Both the position numbers and the translations under genes were made by a program. The notes under the pieces are model-generated. The model had not been told where the DNA came from. It searched no databases and worked only from the letters and a program-made list of their open reading frames with translations. Below are positions 24,081 through 35,638 of a stretch of DNA of 64,000 bases, piece after piece; position 1 is the stretch's first letter; every line of letters starts with the position of its first letter. The stretch covers positions 203,925 to 267,924 of the forward strand of contig NZ_JACHFK010000007.1 in assembly GCF_014201805.1 (NCBI RefSeq), written 5' to 3'. This stretch comes from Deinococcus metalli. GTDB lineage: Bacteria > Deinococcota > Deinococci > Deinococcales > Deinococcaceae.

Positions 24081-24118
24081 GGAGGGCAGGGAGCTGAAGA
24101 TCCGGCTCCCTGCCCTCC
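24081..24118 (-). terminator. intrinsic terminator, probably bidirectional
   Basis: 14-bp perfect stem (24081-24094 with 24105-24118, 10-base loop) between convergent stops. On the minus strand it is followed by TTTTGG, favouring termination of the small acidic-protein gene; on the plus strand it follows citrate synthase. Confidence 0.7.
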
Positions 24119-24136
24119 ACCCTTGGCCCCTGCCCG

Positions 24137-24601
24137 CTACGCGCTCATGCCCTTGCTGCCGTGCAGGGTGCGCTCGACCGCTTCCGTGATCTCCACCTCG
24201 AAGCGGGTGAGGTGCTCGCGCAGGCGGTCGAGTTCGGCGGCGCTGAGTTCCGGCAGCCACAGCACCGAGCGGCCCAGCACCGCGAAGGTGGTGGGCGCCT
24301 CGTCGTCTTCGTCCTCGTCGTCGTTCTCGACCGGGTCGAGGTTCAGGGCGCCGTAGTCCAGGCCCTGGTTGAGCAGGTTCATGCCCATCAGGATGTCCGG
24401 CAGGCTGTCCTCCTCGACGTACAGGTCGAGGTCGAGGTGCAGCCGGACGATCACGCCGCCCTGGTGGTCGCGCTCCGCGAAGAGCGCCACCCGCGTTCCG
24501 CCGTGCTGGATCAGCGCGCCGTCCTCGACGGGTTCGACGGTCAAACCGCTGTTCTGCAGCGCTGCCACGATGCGCTGCAACTCTGTCTGCGAGGCCGTCA
24601 T
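24137..24601 (-). CDS. conserved hypothetical acidic protein
   Basis: 154 residues, no signal peptide or membrane segment. An N-terminal alpha/beta part (LQRIVAALQNSGLTVEPVEDGALIQHG, RLHLDLDLYVEEDSLP) resembles YbjN/type III chaperone-like folds. A run of Asp/Glu follows near 91-102, then an amphipathic C-terminal helix region. I do not recognise the family with confidence. TATACT lies seven bases before the ATG, so the gene has its own leaderless-type promoter. Confidence 0.7.
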   Translation of the reverse strand: MTASQTELQRIVAALQNSGLTVEPVEDGALIQHGGTRVALFAERDHQGGVIVRLHLDLDLYVEEDSLPDILMGMNLLNQGLDYGALNLDPVENDDEDEDDEAPTTFAVLGRSVLWLPELSAAELDRLREHLTRFEVEITEAVERTLHGSKGMSA

Positions 24602-24676
24602 GCCGGGGAGTATAGAGCGCTGCTGCCGGGGAAATTGCGGGCAAAGGCGGAGGCTGGGTCGCCCCGACCCCGCGCG

Positions 24677-25669
<993 letters not shown>

Positions 25670-25701
25670 GCCCGGAGGCTAGCACCCACCCCCGGAGCAG
25701 G

Positions 25702-26160
25702 TCAGGCGTCCAGAATCACCGGCTCGACCCGCGCGGCGCCGGCCTCCACGTGCAGCCACGCGCACGCGACTGGCAAGCGGAAGCGCCGGGGGCCGACTGA
25801 GCCGGGATTCACGAAGAGCGCGCCGCCCCGCTGCTCCACGCGCGGCGCGTGCGTGTGCCCGCTCACCACCACGTGCACGCCGGCGTCCGGCGGGCGCAGG
25901 TCGAGGTCGTTCAGGTCGTGCAGCACATACACCCACACGCCCGCCACGTCCAGCAGCAGCGTCGCGGGCAGGTCACTCAGCGGGGGTGTCCGGTCGACGT
26001 TGCCGCGCACGGCGTGCACCGGGGCCGTCGTGGCCGCCTGCAATCCGGTCAGCACCTCGGGCCGGCCCACGTCGCCCGCGTGCAGCACCGTGTCCGCGCC
26101 GGGCAGCAGCGCCAGCACCTCCGGACGCAGCAGGCCGTGCGTGTCGGAGAGGACCAGCAC
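25702..26160 (-). CDS. YfcE/MJ0936-type metallophosphoesterase
   Basis: 152 residues of the calcineurin-like phosphodiesterase superfamily. Metal ligands are in LSDTHG, HAGDVG, GNVD and VSGHTHAPR, and the chain ends with the family NPGSVGPRR motif. The start is uncertain. I use GTG at 26160, which puts the first beta-strand (LVLSDTHG) at residue 2 as in relatives. CTG at 26187, overlapping the upstream PEGA stop, is an alternative. Probably co-transcribed with the PEGA-protein gene. Confidence 0.85.
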   Translation of the reverse strand: MLVLSDTHGLLRPEVLALLPGADTVLHAGDVGRPEVLTGLQAATTAPVHAVRGNVDRTPPLSDLPATLLLDVAGVWVYVLHDLNDLDLRPPDAGVHVVVSGHTHAPRVEQRGGALFVNPGSVGPRRFRLPVACAWLHVEAGAARVEPVILDA

Positions 26161-26183
26161 GCGCTGCGCGGTGGCTGGTGTGC

Positions 26184-27122
26184 TCAGGGCGTCACGCAGC
26201 CGTAGACCCCGGCGCTGAGCGTGCAGCGGATCGTGGTGACCTGCGACGCCCGCACGCGCACCAACAGGTTCTGCGGCCGGAGGGCCGGGTCGAGCGGCAG
26301 GACGTTCACGCCCACGGTGCCCGGCCGCAGCGACACGCGCAGCGCTCGCCCGTCGCCCGGCACCTGCCCGGCCACCCTGCCCCCGACCAGCACCTGTGCC
26401 GGGACGTCCGAGGACACGCTCAGGGTGCCCATCAGCGGCGCGAGCACCGCCCGCACCTCTGTTACGCCGTTCTCGGTGACCGTCACGCGCTGCGAGTGGC
26501 CGCTCAGTCCAGGCGCTGACACGCTGACGGTTACGCTGGCCACGGGCACGTCCGGAATCTCGACCGGCGCGTATCCCGCGGGGTGCCCGTCCACCCGCAC
26601 CTCGGCGCCCGGTTCGGACGCCGTGACGCGCAGTGTGCCGAAGCGCCCGACCGTGTACGTGGTCGTGGCGACGGTGTACGCCCCCGCGGGAAGGCCCTGC
26701 GCCGCCGCCTGCACCGCCCGCGCCGCGTCGTCGAGCGAGCGGGCGCCCTGCGCGGCCGAGACGTCCAGGGGCTGCACGCTCGCCACGGTGTAGACCTGCG
26801 TGAAGCCGCTGGCCGCCGGCAGCGCCACGGGCACGTCGGTGCCGGCGGGCACGGCGCCCACCGTGACCACCTGCACCGGCTGACCCGACGTGAGGACCAG
26901 CGACGACACGAAGGCCGGCGTGTCGGTGGTGACCAGCAGCGCGCCCGGCCCCGGCGGGCGGTACAGTGTCTCGCCCGTGACCGTCGTGATGGCCGGTGCC
27001 GACAGCCGCGCCCCGACCTGCAGCTGCGCGCCCGGCTGCGCCCGCAGCGGCGCGGGCACGCACGCCACCAGCGCGGCGCCCAGCACCCCCACTGCGCCCC
27101 ACTTCCACCCCGTCGTCTTCAT
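26184..27122 (-). CDS. PEGA-domain lipoprotein
   Basis: 312 residues. The signal peptide ends in ALVACV, a plausible lipobox. The middle region (about 40-140) is unassigned. Two PEGA-like repeats follow, one around GTLRVTASEPGAEVRVDGHPAG and another around GTLSVSSDVPAQVLVGGRVAG. PEGA domains are beta-rich surface modules. TAGTCT lies six bases before the ATG, so it is leaderless-type. Envelope role inferred from the signal only. Confidence 0.8.
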   Translation of the reverse strand: MKTTGWKWGAVGVLGAALVACVPAPLRAQPGAQLQVGARLSAPAITTVTGETLYRPPGPGALLVTTDTPAFVSSLVLTSGQPVQVVTVGAVPAGTDVPVALPAASGFTQVYTVASVQPLDVSAAQGARSLDDAARAVQAAAQGLPAGAYTVATTTYTVGRFGTLRVTASEPGAEVRVDGHPAGYAPVEIPDVPVASVTVSVSAPGLSGHSQRVTVTENGVTEVRAVLAPLMGTLSVSSDVPAQVLVGGRVAGQVPGDGRALRVSLRPGTVGVNVLPLDPALRPQNLLVRVRASQVTTIRCTLSAGVYGCVTP

Positions 27123-27205
27123 GCGTTCAGACTAGGCCCCGGCGCAGCCTCAGCGGCTCAAGCAAGCTGACGGCGCATTTACTCATCGCTGTGCACATAA
27201 CGGCA

Positions 27206-27229
27206 ACCGCCCGGCTTCAGCCGGGCGGT
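27206..27229 (-). terminator. hairpin downstream of 27254-27811 gene
   Basis: 10-bp perfect stem with a TTCA tetraloop (27206-27215 with 27220-27229). No T tract, so the call is tentative. Confidence 0.5.
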
Positions 27230-27253
27230 CACGCGCTCATGCGGACGCGAAGG

Positions 27254-27811
27254 TCAGGGCAGGCGCTTCATGATGGCCTGGAGGCTGGCGCTGTCGGCCC
27301 AGGCCATGCCCTTGTCCACATACATGCGTGCCGTCTCGGTGTCGCCGCGCTGCAGGGCCAGGTACGCGAGCTTGGCGGCGCTCAGGGACGCCCACTGCTT
27401 CTCGGTGTCGTTCAGGTCCGTGAGCTTGCTCCACGCGTTGTACGCGTTGATCCACCACTGGGTCTTGGTGTACAGCTGCGCCAGGTACGCGTTGTAGTCG
27501 CGGTTGCCCTGCTCCATCGCCGCGGCGTAGTACGCGTGGTCCACCGAGGCCTTCCACAGCGTGCGGTCGTAGAAGGGCACGGGGTACGCCACGTCGGCCT
27601 GCACGGCGAACTCCTGCGCCTTGGCGTAGTTGTCGCTGGCGCTCATGGTGGCGGGCATGCTCATGTCGGCCGGAGCGGCCATGTCGGTGGCCGGGGCGGT
27701 GTCCTGCGTGGTGGTATCGGTGGTCTGGGTGGTGTCCGTGGTCGTAGAGGTGTCCTGCGCGGCGGCGAGGCCTGCCAGCGCGAACGCGGTCAGCATGAGA
27801 ATCTTCTTCAT
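27254..27811 (-). CDS. exported hypothetical protein with Thr/Asp-rich linker and TPR-like region
   Basis: 185 residues. Signal peptide MKKILMLTAFALAGLAAAQ, then a low-complexity Thr/Asp/Gln stretch built of TTDT-like units (about 20-40) and an Ala/Met/Pro stretch. The helical domain with YNAYLAQLYTKTQWWINAYNAW and AYLALQRGDTETARMYVDKG resembles a tetratricopeptide pair. Start ATG at 27811 matches the signal peptide and lies a few bases after the TSS expected from TAAGAT; an in-frame ATG at 27823 is possible. Function unknown. Confidence 0.72.
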   Translation of the reverse strand: MKKILMLTAFALAGLAAAQDTSTTTDTTQTTDTTTQDTAPATDMAAPADMSMPATMSASDNYAKAQEFAVQADVAYPVPFYDRTLWKASVDHAYYAAAMEQGNRDYNAYLAQLYTKTQWWINAYNAWSKLTDLNDTEKQWASLSAAKLAYLALQRGDTETARMYVDKGMAWADSASLQAIMKRLP

Positions 27812-27908
27812 AACAGTTCGCATCTTAGGCCGTACCCTGGCAAGCGTCCATCTCAGCCGCCCCACCCCTGCCCTAGCGTAAAGGGACTGTAAAGGAGTGC
27901 ACTTTCAC

Positions 27909-29729
27909 ATGAGGATTCCCCGCCGACCTCTCCTGCTCCTGCTGCTGACGGCTGCCGTCGCGCCCGGAGTGGCCGCCCAGACCGCCGTTCCCGTGGCGAC
28001 GCCCGCCCCCGCCTTCATCGCCCCGAAAATCGACGTCTTCAAGGAACTGCGCGTCATCTCCGGCATCAGCGTCGCGCCGGGCGGCGATCTGGTGTTCGTC
28101 GGCTCGGACGCCAAGATCCACCGCACCGACGCCAGCGGCAGCGAGAAATGGGCCTACCCGGTCGGTGACCTGGGCCGCGCGTACCCGGTCATCACGCCGC
28201 AGGGAGGCGTGATCGCCGCGTCGTACGACGACACCGTGTACGCCCTCGATGCCGCCGGCAAACTCCAGTGGAAGCTCAAGCTGGACGGCGACGTGTTCGC
28301 CACGCCCGCCCTGCGCCCCGACGGCAGCGTGATCGTCGCCACCGCCGGCGGCACCGTGCACGCCATCGGCGCGGACGGCAAGACCCTGTGGACGTACAAG
28401 GTCGGCGCGCCGGTCTTCAGTTCGCCCGCCATCGCTCTGGACGGCACCATCTATTTCGGCGCGCAGAACAACCGCCTGTACGCCCTGAATCCGGACGGCA
28501 GCGCGAAGTGGGCGTACCGCGCCGGCTCACTGGTCTTCAGTTCGCCCGCGCTGGACGCCGACGGCAACATCTACTTCGGGTCCAGCGACCGCCGCATCCA
28601 CTCGGTGGCGCCGGACGGCAAGCCGCGCTGGACCGTGCTGACCGGCCTGTTCGTGAATGCCAGCCCCATCGTGACCAGCGGCGGCCTGATCGTGGTCGGC
28701 AGTTACGACGGCAAGCTGTACGCCCTGAACGCGGCCGGCGAGACGGTGTGGACGTACACGGCCGGGCAGCCCATCGCGGCGTCCGCGGTGGAACTCGAGG
28801 GCGGCACCGTGATCGTGCCGGACCTGGGCGGCACCCTGCAAGCCCTCAGCCGCAGCGGGCAGCTCCTGTGGACCATTCCCACCGGCAAGAAGATCGATGT
28901 GGCCCTCAGCGTGAGCGACCAGGGCAGCCTGTACTTCGTCACGCAGGGCGGCGCGCTGAACATCATCACCAAGCAGCGCCCGCTGGCCGTGGGCCCGTGG
29001 ACGACCTTCCACGCCCGCAGCGACGCGTGGGGCCGCGCCCTGAGCGCGCAGGACACCCAGGCGCTCACACAGGCCCGCAGGGCCGCCGCGACCGCCCCGC
29101 TGGCGCAGCTCAAGCCCGCGACGCCGGCCGCGATCACGCCGGCCGCCACGGCCCCCAGGCCCGGCACGCCCACCGCGACCACGCCCACGGCGCCCAAGCC
29201 GGCCACCCCGGCCACGGGCACGTCCACCACGCCGGCCCCCACGGCGACCCAGAAGCCCGGCGCCACCACCCAACCCGGCGTCACCACGGCGCCCACCGCG
29301 ACCACACCGCCCGCCAAGCCGCCGGTGGCGACGCAGCCGGCCACACCGCCCGCGCCCGTGCTTACGCCCGCCCAGCTGGCCGCGCGGGCCGCGACGCAGG
29401 CGCGCGTGCAGGACCAGCAGGTGTTCCTGCCGCTGGCCGACGCCGCCGGCGCCCTGCGCCTGCCGGTGCGGGCGGTCACGGTGCGGACGGCCACGCTGGA
29501 CGTCGCGGGCCAGCGTGTGCCGGTGAACCTGCGCTCGATCGGCGGTCAGCCGTACGTGTCGCTGGCGGAACTCGCCAGCCTGCCCGACGTGGCCGCCGCG
29601 CTTGTCGCGGCCCCGGCTCCCGCCGTCACCCTGACGCGGGCGGGGCAGGCCACCACCTTCGCGCTGAATGTGCCTGCCCTGGTGCCGCTCACGCACGGCA
29701 AGGAATACACGGACGTGCTGCCCCGCTAG
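27909..29729 (+). CDS. exported PQQ-like beta-propeller protein with copper-amine-oxidase-type C-terminal region
   Basis: 606 residues from ATG 27909 (AAAGGAG eleven bases upstream). After the signal peptide there are about seven repeats with the pattern G-xx-W-x(Y/T)-xxG and (Y/V)AL(D/N)xxG, typical of PQQ-like/BamB-type propellers (about 45-360). A 120-residue Pro/Thr/Ala linker follows. A C-terminal domain (VFLPLADAAGALRLPV, GQRVPVNLRSIGGQPYVSLAELA) resembles stalk-type N-terminal copper amine oxidase domains. Likely cell-envelope scaffold; no catalytic residues recognised. Confidence 0.82.
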   Translation: MRIPRRPLLLLLLTAAVAPGVAAQTAVPVATPAPAFIAPKIDVFKELRVISGISVAPGGDLVFVGSDAKIHRTDASGSEKWAYPVGDLGRAYPVITPQGGVIAASYDDTVYALDAAGKLQWKLKLDGDVFATPALRPDGSVIVATAGGTVHAIGADGKTLWTYKVGAPVFSSPAIALDGTIYFGAQNNRLYALNPDGSAKWAYRAGSLVFSSPALDADGNIYFGSSDRRIHSVAPDGKPRWTVLTGLFVNASPIVTSGGLIVVGSYDGKLYALNAAGETVWTYTAGQPIAASAVELEGGTVIVPDLGGTLQALSRSGQLLWTIPTGKKIDVALSVSDQGSLYFVTQGGALNIITKQRPLAVGPWTTFHARSDAWGRALSAQDTQALTQARRAAATAPLAQLKPATPAAITPAATAPRPGTPTATTPTAPKPATPATGTSTTPAPTATQKPGATTQPGVTTAPTATTPPAKPPVATQPATPPAPVLTPAQLAARAATQARVQDQQVFLPLADAAGALRLPVRAVTVRTATLDVAGQRVPVNLRSIGGQPYVSLAELASLPDVAAALVAAPAPAVTLTRAGQATTFALNVPALVPLTHGKEYTDVLPR

Positions 29730-29758
29730 CCCGCGGTAACGGCCCGCTCACCCGAAGA

Positions 29759-29789
29759 CGGCCACGGATGCATGTCGCGTCCGTGGCCG
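29759..29789. terminator. bidirectional hairpin between convergent genes
   Basis: 10-bp perfect stem (29759-29768 with 29780-29789) between the propeller and ComEA-like genes; no T tract. Confidence 0.5.
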
Positions 29790-29806
29790 GTTCGTGGTGG
29801 GAGACC

Positions 29807-30100
29807 TCAGTTGAAGCTGACCAGACCCTCGAGCTTCTTGATGTTCATGGCGCTGATGCCCTTGATCTTCGTGGTCAGGCTGGCCATGTTCTTGAACGGC
29901 CGGTCCTTGACGATCTCGGCGGCGATCTTCTTGCCCACGCCGGGCAGGGTCTCGAGCTGGCGCGCTGTGGCCCGGTTGATGTGCACGCGCTGCATGGTGT
30001 GCGCGGCCTTCGGCATGGCGGTGTGGGTGGTCTTGGCAAAGGCGGTGGCGGGCGCAAGCAGCAATGCGGCGGCGGTCAGAGCGATCAGGTGGTGTTTCAT
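29807..30100 (-). CDS. ComEA-like helix-hairpin-helix exported protein
   Basis: 97 residues: a signal peptide (to AFA near residue 22), then a tandem helix-hairpin-helix domain (VHINRATARQLETLPGVGKKIAAEIV and LTTKIKGISAMNIKKLEGLV). ComEA binds incoming DNA during transformation, and Deinococcus are transformable. This copy lacks the usual N-terminal membrane-anchored linker and is not next to comEC, so it may be a paralogue. Good Shine-Dalgarno GGAGG before ATG 30100. Confidence 0.85.
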   Translation of the reverse strand: MKHHLIALTAAALLLAPATAFAKTTHTAMPKAAHTMQRVHINRATARQLETLPGVGKKIAAEIVKDRPFKNMASLTTKIKGISAMNIKKLEGLVSFN

Positions 30101-30115
30101 TTGAACCTCCGCCGA

Positions 30116-30144
30116 TATATAAATATATTCGCCTAATAGTTAAA
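30116..30144 (-). promoter_or_regulatory. promoter of the ComEA-like gene
   Basis: On the minus strand TTTAAC (30144-30139), 17 bases and TATATA (30121-30116), in a markedly AT-rich patch unlike the surrounding GC-rich DNA. Leader of about 10 bases with GGAGG before the ATG. Confidence 0.6.
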
Positions 30145-30232
30145 TGAAACGGAAAGATAGCTAGAAAATGAAACCTGTTGGCTGGCACCTGAGCCAGGGA
30201 TCAGGCCGGGTCCAAAGCTCGTGCCCCACCCC

Positions 30233-31996
30233 TCAGCGGTCGATCTCAATGGCGCTCAGGGCCGGATAATCCGCGCTGGCACTCAGCGTCAGGGTCAGGA
30301 CGCCGCCCGTGACCGACACGCCCGGCAGCGTCCTGACCAGGGCCTGGTCCTGCCCGCCGCTCTCCTGGTAGATGTCGAGGTCATGGATCACGACCTGCCC
30401 CTGGGCCGACACGTCGAAGACGCGCTCGCCGGCGTGTGTGGACGCCTGGTCCACGAAGTACAGCTTGACGCCGTACGTGCCGTCATCAATGGGAATGCTG
30501 TAAGTCAGGCGGCGCTGCGCCTGCGGGACGGCGCCGACATTGCCGCGGTACGTGCGGTACAGGCCGGGGTCCGTGGTGTTGCCGACCGGCCCGGAATACG
30601 GCGTGGCGGGCTCGTCCACCGCCTGGGCGGGCGTGAAGTACACGTTCGTGTCGCCGGTGGGCGGGGCCACACGGTCCGGCAGCCACACCCGGCCGTCACT
30701 GCCCACGTAGGGCGCGCCCCCGTGGCCCATCTTCAGCAGGATCGGTGCGGGCTTCAGGTTCGTCATGACGTACAACTCGTCCTGGTAGTCGTCGTTCACG
30801 CCCTGGTAGTCGACCGCCATCATGTAGGCGTCCGGGATGCGCGCGCCGCTCGCGTCGGTCAGGGGCCAGAAGCGCAGGTGCTGCCCGCACAGGTCGGTGT
30901 TGTCCGGGGCATTGGCATACGTGGTGTAGGCCTCGCAGCCGTGGGGGTCGTCCCCGCCCGTCTGGCCGCGCTGGCGGTTGAGGGTCGCGTCGCTGAACTC
31001 GGCGTTGCCGCTGCCGGGATCGCCCGTGACGTTGAACCCGAAGGGCCCGCCGGGCGTGAACGTGTTCGACGGGCCGGGCGTGGCCGATCCCTGTCCCAGC
31101 GGGAAGAGGGTCTGGGCGCTGTCCGCCGCCGAGCGCTCGATGAGCGGGTGGAGGGTGCCGGGCGCCCCTTTGGCGTAGTACGCGAGCGTGGCGTGCTCGG
31201 TCTGGCCGGACCACGCGCCGATCTGCCGGACGGTGACGGGCCGGGTGGGATCGGCCGCCTCCCAGTATGCCGACAGCATCTCGTCTCCCTGCGCGACCAC
31301 CGCGCCCCAGCGGTTGTACGGCTGCAGACTGCCGTCCGAGGGATCGGCGTCGTTCGTGGGCGGCGCGTCGCCCGGGCTGCTGAGCGCCACGTTCACGCTG
31401 AGCGCCTGCCGGATCAGCTCCAGGCTCGGCTCGTCGTATGCGTTGCTTGCGCTGGAGCGCTCCGACGTGGCCTGCCACAGCCCGGCGAGCTGCACGCTCA
31501 GGGTGGGATGGCCGGGATCGTTGGTCGTGACCGAGAAGGTGCCGGTGTATAGCCGCGGCGGCAGTGTGGGCGCCTGATCCCCGACGAACGTGAGTGGAAG
31601 GTCCACGCTGCCCCCCGGCGCGACCTGCAGCGGAAAGGCGACGCCTGGATCGAGCGTCCACGCCGGGTCGATCTGGGGCGAGCTCAGCGTGGCCGGCCCC
31701 GCGCCGATGTTGTGGATGCGGACGGTGGCGTGGTCGTGCACGGTGCACGGGGCCGCGACCAGCTGGCCGCCCACGATGCACTGGCCGCCGCTGTTGTCGT
31801 GAATGCGGCTGAATGCCAGCCGGGTCACGCCGCCGCCGGAGACCGGAAAGGCATCCAGGTTCTCGGTGCTCAGGACCGGTGAGGTGGCCGGTGCTGATGT
31901 CCCTGGAGGGGTCGGCGCGGTCGGCGGCGTCGTGCACGCGGCCAGCAGCGCGGTCAGCAGCAGTCCGGCGGCGCGGCCGGGTGGGCGCAGCGCCAC
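30233..31996 (-). CDS. malectin-domain lipoprotein
   Basis: 587 residues from GTG 31996, which places a lipoprotein signal (GLLLTALLAAC) at the N-terminus. An Ig-like/ASPM-type domain follows (LAFSRIHDNSG to about residue 180; HNIGAGPATLSSPQID, SVTTNDPGHPTLSVQLAGLW). A central unassigned region ends in a C-terminal malectin domain: VYFTPAQAVDEP, YRTYRGNVG, YSIPIDDGTYGVKLYFVD, ERVFDVSAQG, ALSAIEI. Malectin domains bind carbohydrates, so a surface glycan-binding role is inferred. Longer in-frame starts (GTG 32011 or beyond) overlap tatA. Confidence 0.75.
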   Translation of the reverse strand: MALRPPGRAAGLLLTALLAACTTPPTAPTPPGTSAPATSPVLSTENLDAFPVSGGGVTRLAFSRIHDNSGGQCIVGGQLVAAPCTVHDHATVRIHNIGAGPATLSSPQIDPAWTLDPGVAFPLQVAPGGSVDLPLTFVGDQAPTLPPRLYTGTFSVTTNDPGHPTLSVQLAGLWQATSERSSASNAYDEPSLELIRQALSVNVALSSPGDAPPTNDADPSDGSLQPYNRWGAVVAQGDEMLSAYWEAADPTRPVTVRQIGAWSGQTEHATLAYYAKGAPGTLHPLIERSAADSAQTLFPLGQGSATPGPSNTFTPGGPFGFNVTGDPGSGNAEFSDATLNRQRGQTGGDDPHGCEAYTTYANAPDNTDLCGQHLRFWPLTDASGARIPDAYMMAVDYQGVNDDYQDELYVMTNLKPAPILLKMGHGGAPYVGSDGRVWLPDRVAPPTGDTNVYFTPAQAVDEPATPYSGPVGNTTDPGLYRTYRGNVGAVPQAQRRLTYSIPIDDGTYGVKLYFVDQASTHAGERVFDVSAQGQVVIHDLDIYQESGGQDQALVRTLPGVSVTGGVLTLTLSASADYPALSAIEIDR

Positions 31997-32000
31997 CCAT

Positions 32001-32225
32001 CTACGGTGCACGGTGCTGGTCCACGTGGCTGGACGGCTCGCCAGCGGGCCGGGCCGCGGGAGCCGTGTCCGGCGGGCCGTCGTCCTCATCCCTGGCACCC
32101 GCCCTGAATGCCCGGATGGCCGCGCCCGCGCTCCTGCCCAGGTGCGGCAGCCGGCGGGGACCGAACACGATCAGAAGGACCACGAACACGAGCAGCAGGT
32201 GAGCGGGTTGCAGGAGTCCGGTCAT
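32001..32225 (-). CDS. tatA: twin-arginine translocase subunit TatA/TatE
   Basis: 74 residues with the TatA layout: a short outer N-terminus, one membrane helix (about 6-21), the FGP hinge (VFGPRRLPHLGRSAGAAIRAF), an amphipathic helix and an acidic/polar tail. TatC is not nearby. The 3' end abuts or overlaps the malectin lipoprotein start, so the two are probably one transcript. Confidence 0.9.
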   Translation of the reverse strand: MTGLLQPAHLLLVFVVLLIVFGPRRLPHLGRSAGAAIRAFRAGARDEDDGPPDTAPAARPAGEPSSHVDQHRAP

Positions 32226-32418
32226 GCGTGCCTCCAGCGCGGCCCATGCCCCGGCCGCGTCTGTCCCATGCTGCCGGGGTCGCCTAACGCCACGCTGAAG
32301 TGGGGCCGGTGCTCATGCTCCGGTAAGGACTGTGCCGCTGGACGGTCATCCCAGCGGCATTAGGGAACGGCGGACCAGGGGTGCCGTCCACGAGGGCAGC
32401 CGGCACCGTTGGCTGGCG

Positions 32419-33714
32419 TCACTTGAAGTTGGCGTTGTAGTCGGCAATGGCGGCGTCGGCCCGCGTCTTGGCTTCCTTCAGGGCGTCGTTCACCGGCGTG
32501 CCGCTCAGCACGCGCTGCACGGCCTCCTCCACGATCTTGCGGGTGGCTGGACCGGCGCCGTTGAGTGCGCCGGCCGTGGCGGGGCTCGGAATGGTGTTCG
32601 TCTGCTGGTTGAACGCCACGAGTTGCAGCGGCGCCTTCGCCAGCCAGCCCTCCGCCCGGAGCCGCGCGATGGAGCTCTGGCGCACGGGGTAGTACCCGGT
32701 CAGCTTGTGCCACTCGGCCATGTTCTTGGTGTTCGTCATGAACAGCGCGAAGTCTAGGGCCGCCTCCGCTTTCTCCTTGCTGATGTTCTTGGCGATCCAC
32801 AACGAGGCGCCGCCCAGCACCACGCCGTTGCGTTTGCTGCCGGTGGGAATGGGCAGCACGCCCACCCCCAGGTCAAACCCCGCCTTCTTCGCCGCGTCGC
32901 TGTTGTTGCCGATCTTCGAGGTGGACGTGACGTGGTACACGACCTTCTGGTTGTTGAAGATCGCGTCGCTGCCGTCGAAGTCCTCCAGCTTGCCGGTGTA
33001 GCTGTAGTACCCGTTGTCCTGGAGGGTCTTGAAGAAGGCAAAGATGGTCCGCGCGGCGGGCGTGTCGAGGTTGGTGGCGGTCGCGCGGCCGCTGCGCCCG
33101 TTGTCGTTGTTCAGGAAGGGCTGGCCCTGCTCGGCCATCCAGTTCTCGATGAACCAGCCGTTCAGGCTCATGCCGAAGCACTTCACGCCCAGTTTCGCCG
33201 CCTCGATCTTCTTGCAGTCGGCCAGCAGCCCGCCGAAAGTGGTGGGCGGCCGTTTAGGGTCCAGGCCCGCCTGCTTCATCAGGGTCTTGTTGTAGTACAG
33301 CACGGGGCTGGAGGAGTTGAACGGCAGGGAATTGACCTTCCCGCCGATGGTGTAGAAGTTGATGACCGGCTTGATGTAATCGCTGAAATCGACAGTCTTG
33401 ATGCCGCTGACCGGCTGGAAGACGCCGCTGTCCAATGCGAGCTGGCTGCCACCCTCGAAGATCTGCGTCAGTGCGGGCGGCGTGTTCTGCCGGGCCGACA
33501 GGATGGTCGCCGTGATGAGATCGTTGTCGCTTCCCTTGAACGTGGGCATTACCTGAATACCAGGGTGGGCCTTGTTGTATTCACTCGCACGGTCCTGAAT
33601 CCAGCCGCCCCGTTTTGCATCACCGAAGGTATGCCAGAACTCAATAGTCGTCTGTGCGGCCGCAACCTGCATTGAGCAGGCCGAAAGCGTGATAAAGAAT
33701 CCGAGCTTTTTCAT
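32419..33714 (-). CDS. ABC transporter substrate-binding protein (UgpB/MalE-type)
   Basis: 431 residues. Signal peptide to AAAQ, then a class-I extracellular solute-binding fold: IEFWHTFGDAKRGGWIQ, NSLPFNSSSPVLYYNKTLMKQAGL, NGWFIENWMAEQGQPFLNND, LGGASLWIAKN. It resembles glycerol-3-phosphate/sugar binding proteins (UgpB). No permease or ATPase gene adjoins it, so it is an orphan component. Low-GC patches at its 5' end resemble nothing specific. Confidence 0.88.
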   Translation of the reverse strand: MKKLGFFITLSACSMQVAAAQTTIEFWHTFGDAKRGGWIQDRASEYNKAHPGIQVMPTFKGSDNDLITATILSARQNTPPALTQIFEGGSQLALDSGVFQPVSGIKTVDFSDYIKPVINFYTIGGKVNSLPFNSSSPVLYYNKTLMKQAGLDPKRPPTTFGGLLADCKKIEAAKLGVKCFGMSLNGWFIENWMAEQGQPFLNNDNGRSGRATATNLDTPAARTIFAFFKTLQDNGYYSYTGKLEDFDGSDAIFNNQKVVYHVTSTSKIGNNSDAAKKAGFDLGVGVLPIPTGSKRNGVVLGGASLWIAKNISKEKAEAALDFALFMTNTKNMAEWHKLTGYYPVRQSSIARLRAEGWLAKAPLQLVAFNQQTNTIPSPATAGALNGAGPATRKIVEEAVQRVLSGTPVNDALKEAKTRADAAIADYNANFK

Positions 33715-33851
33715 ATCACCACCCTACGGTTTGAGGTTCCCGGGAGGTGTATTCGCCACTAAGATTCCCCGTCATACCGACCGGATTGACAGTTGCGTCC
33801 AGCACGCCAGATGGTCAGACGAACCATGTGGACACCATTGGGCGTCAGGAG

Positions 33852-33879
33852 AAAAAACCCGCCACTGAGGGCGGGTTTT
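33852..33879 (-). terminator. Rho-independent terminator of tRNA-Ala
   Basis: On the minus strand AAAACCCGCC pairs with GGCGGGTTTT across a 6-base loop, ending in TTTTTT (33857-33852). Immediately downstream of the tRNA 3' end. Confidence 0.9.
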
Positions 33880-33882
33880 CGG

Positions 33883-35585
<1,703 letters not shown>

Positions 35586-35638
35586 GCGCACCGCACCTGC
35601 GGCCTGAAGACTGCGCAGCGTCGCCTAGTCTGACGGCG

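Noticed and set aside
29100..29370. Repeated Thr/Pro/Ala tracts in the beta-propeller gene
   Set aside because: An imperfect low-complexity linker, not a tandem DNA repeat or CRISPR.
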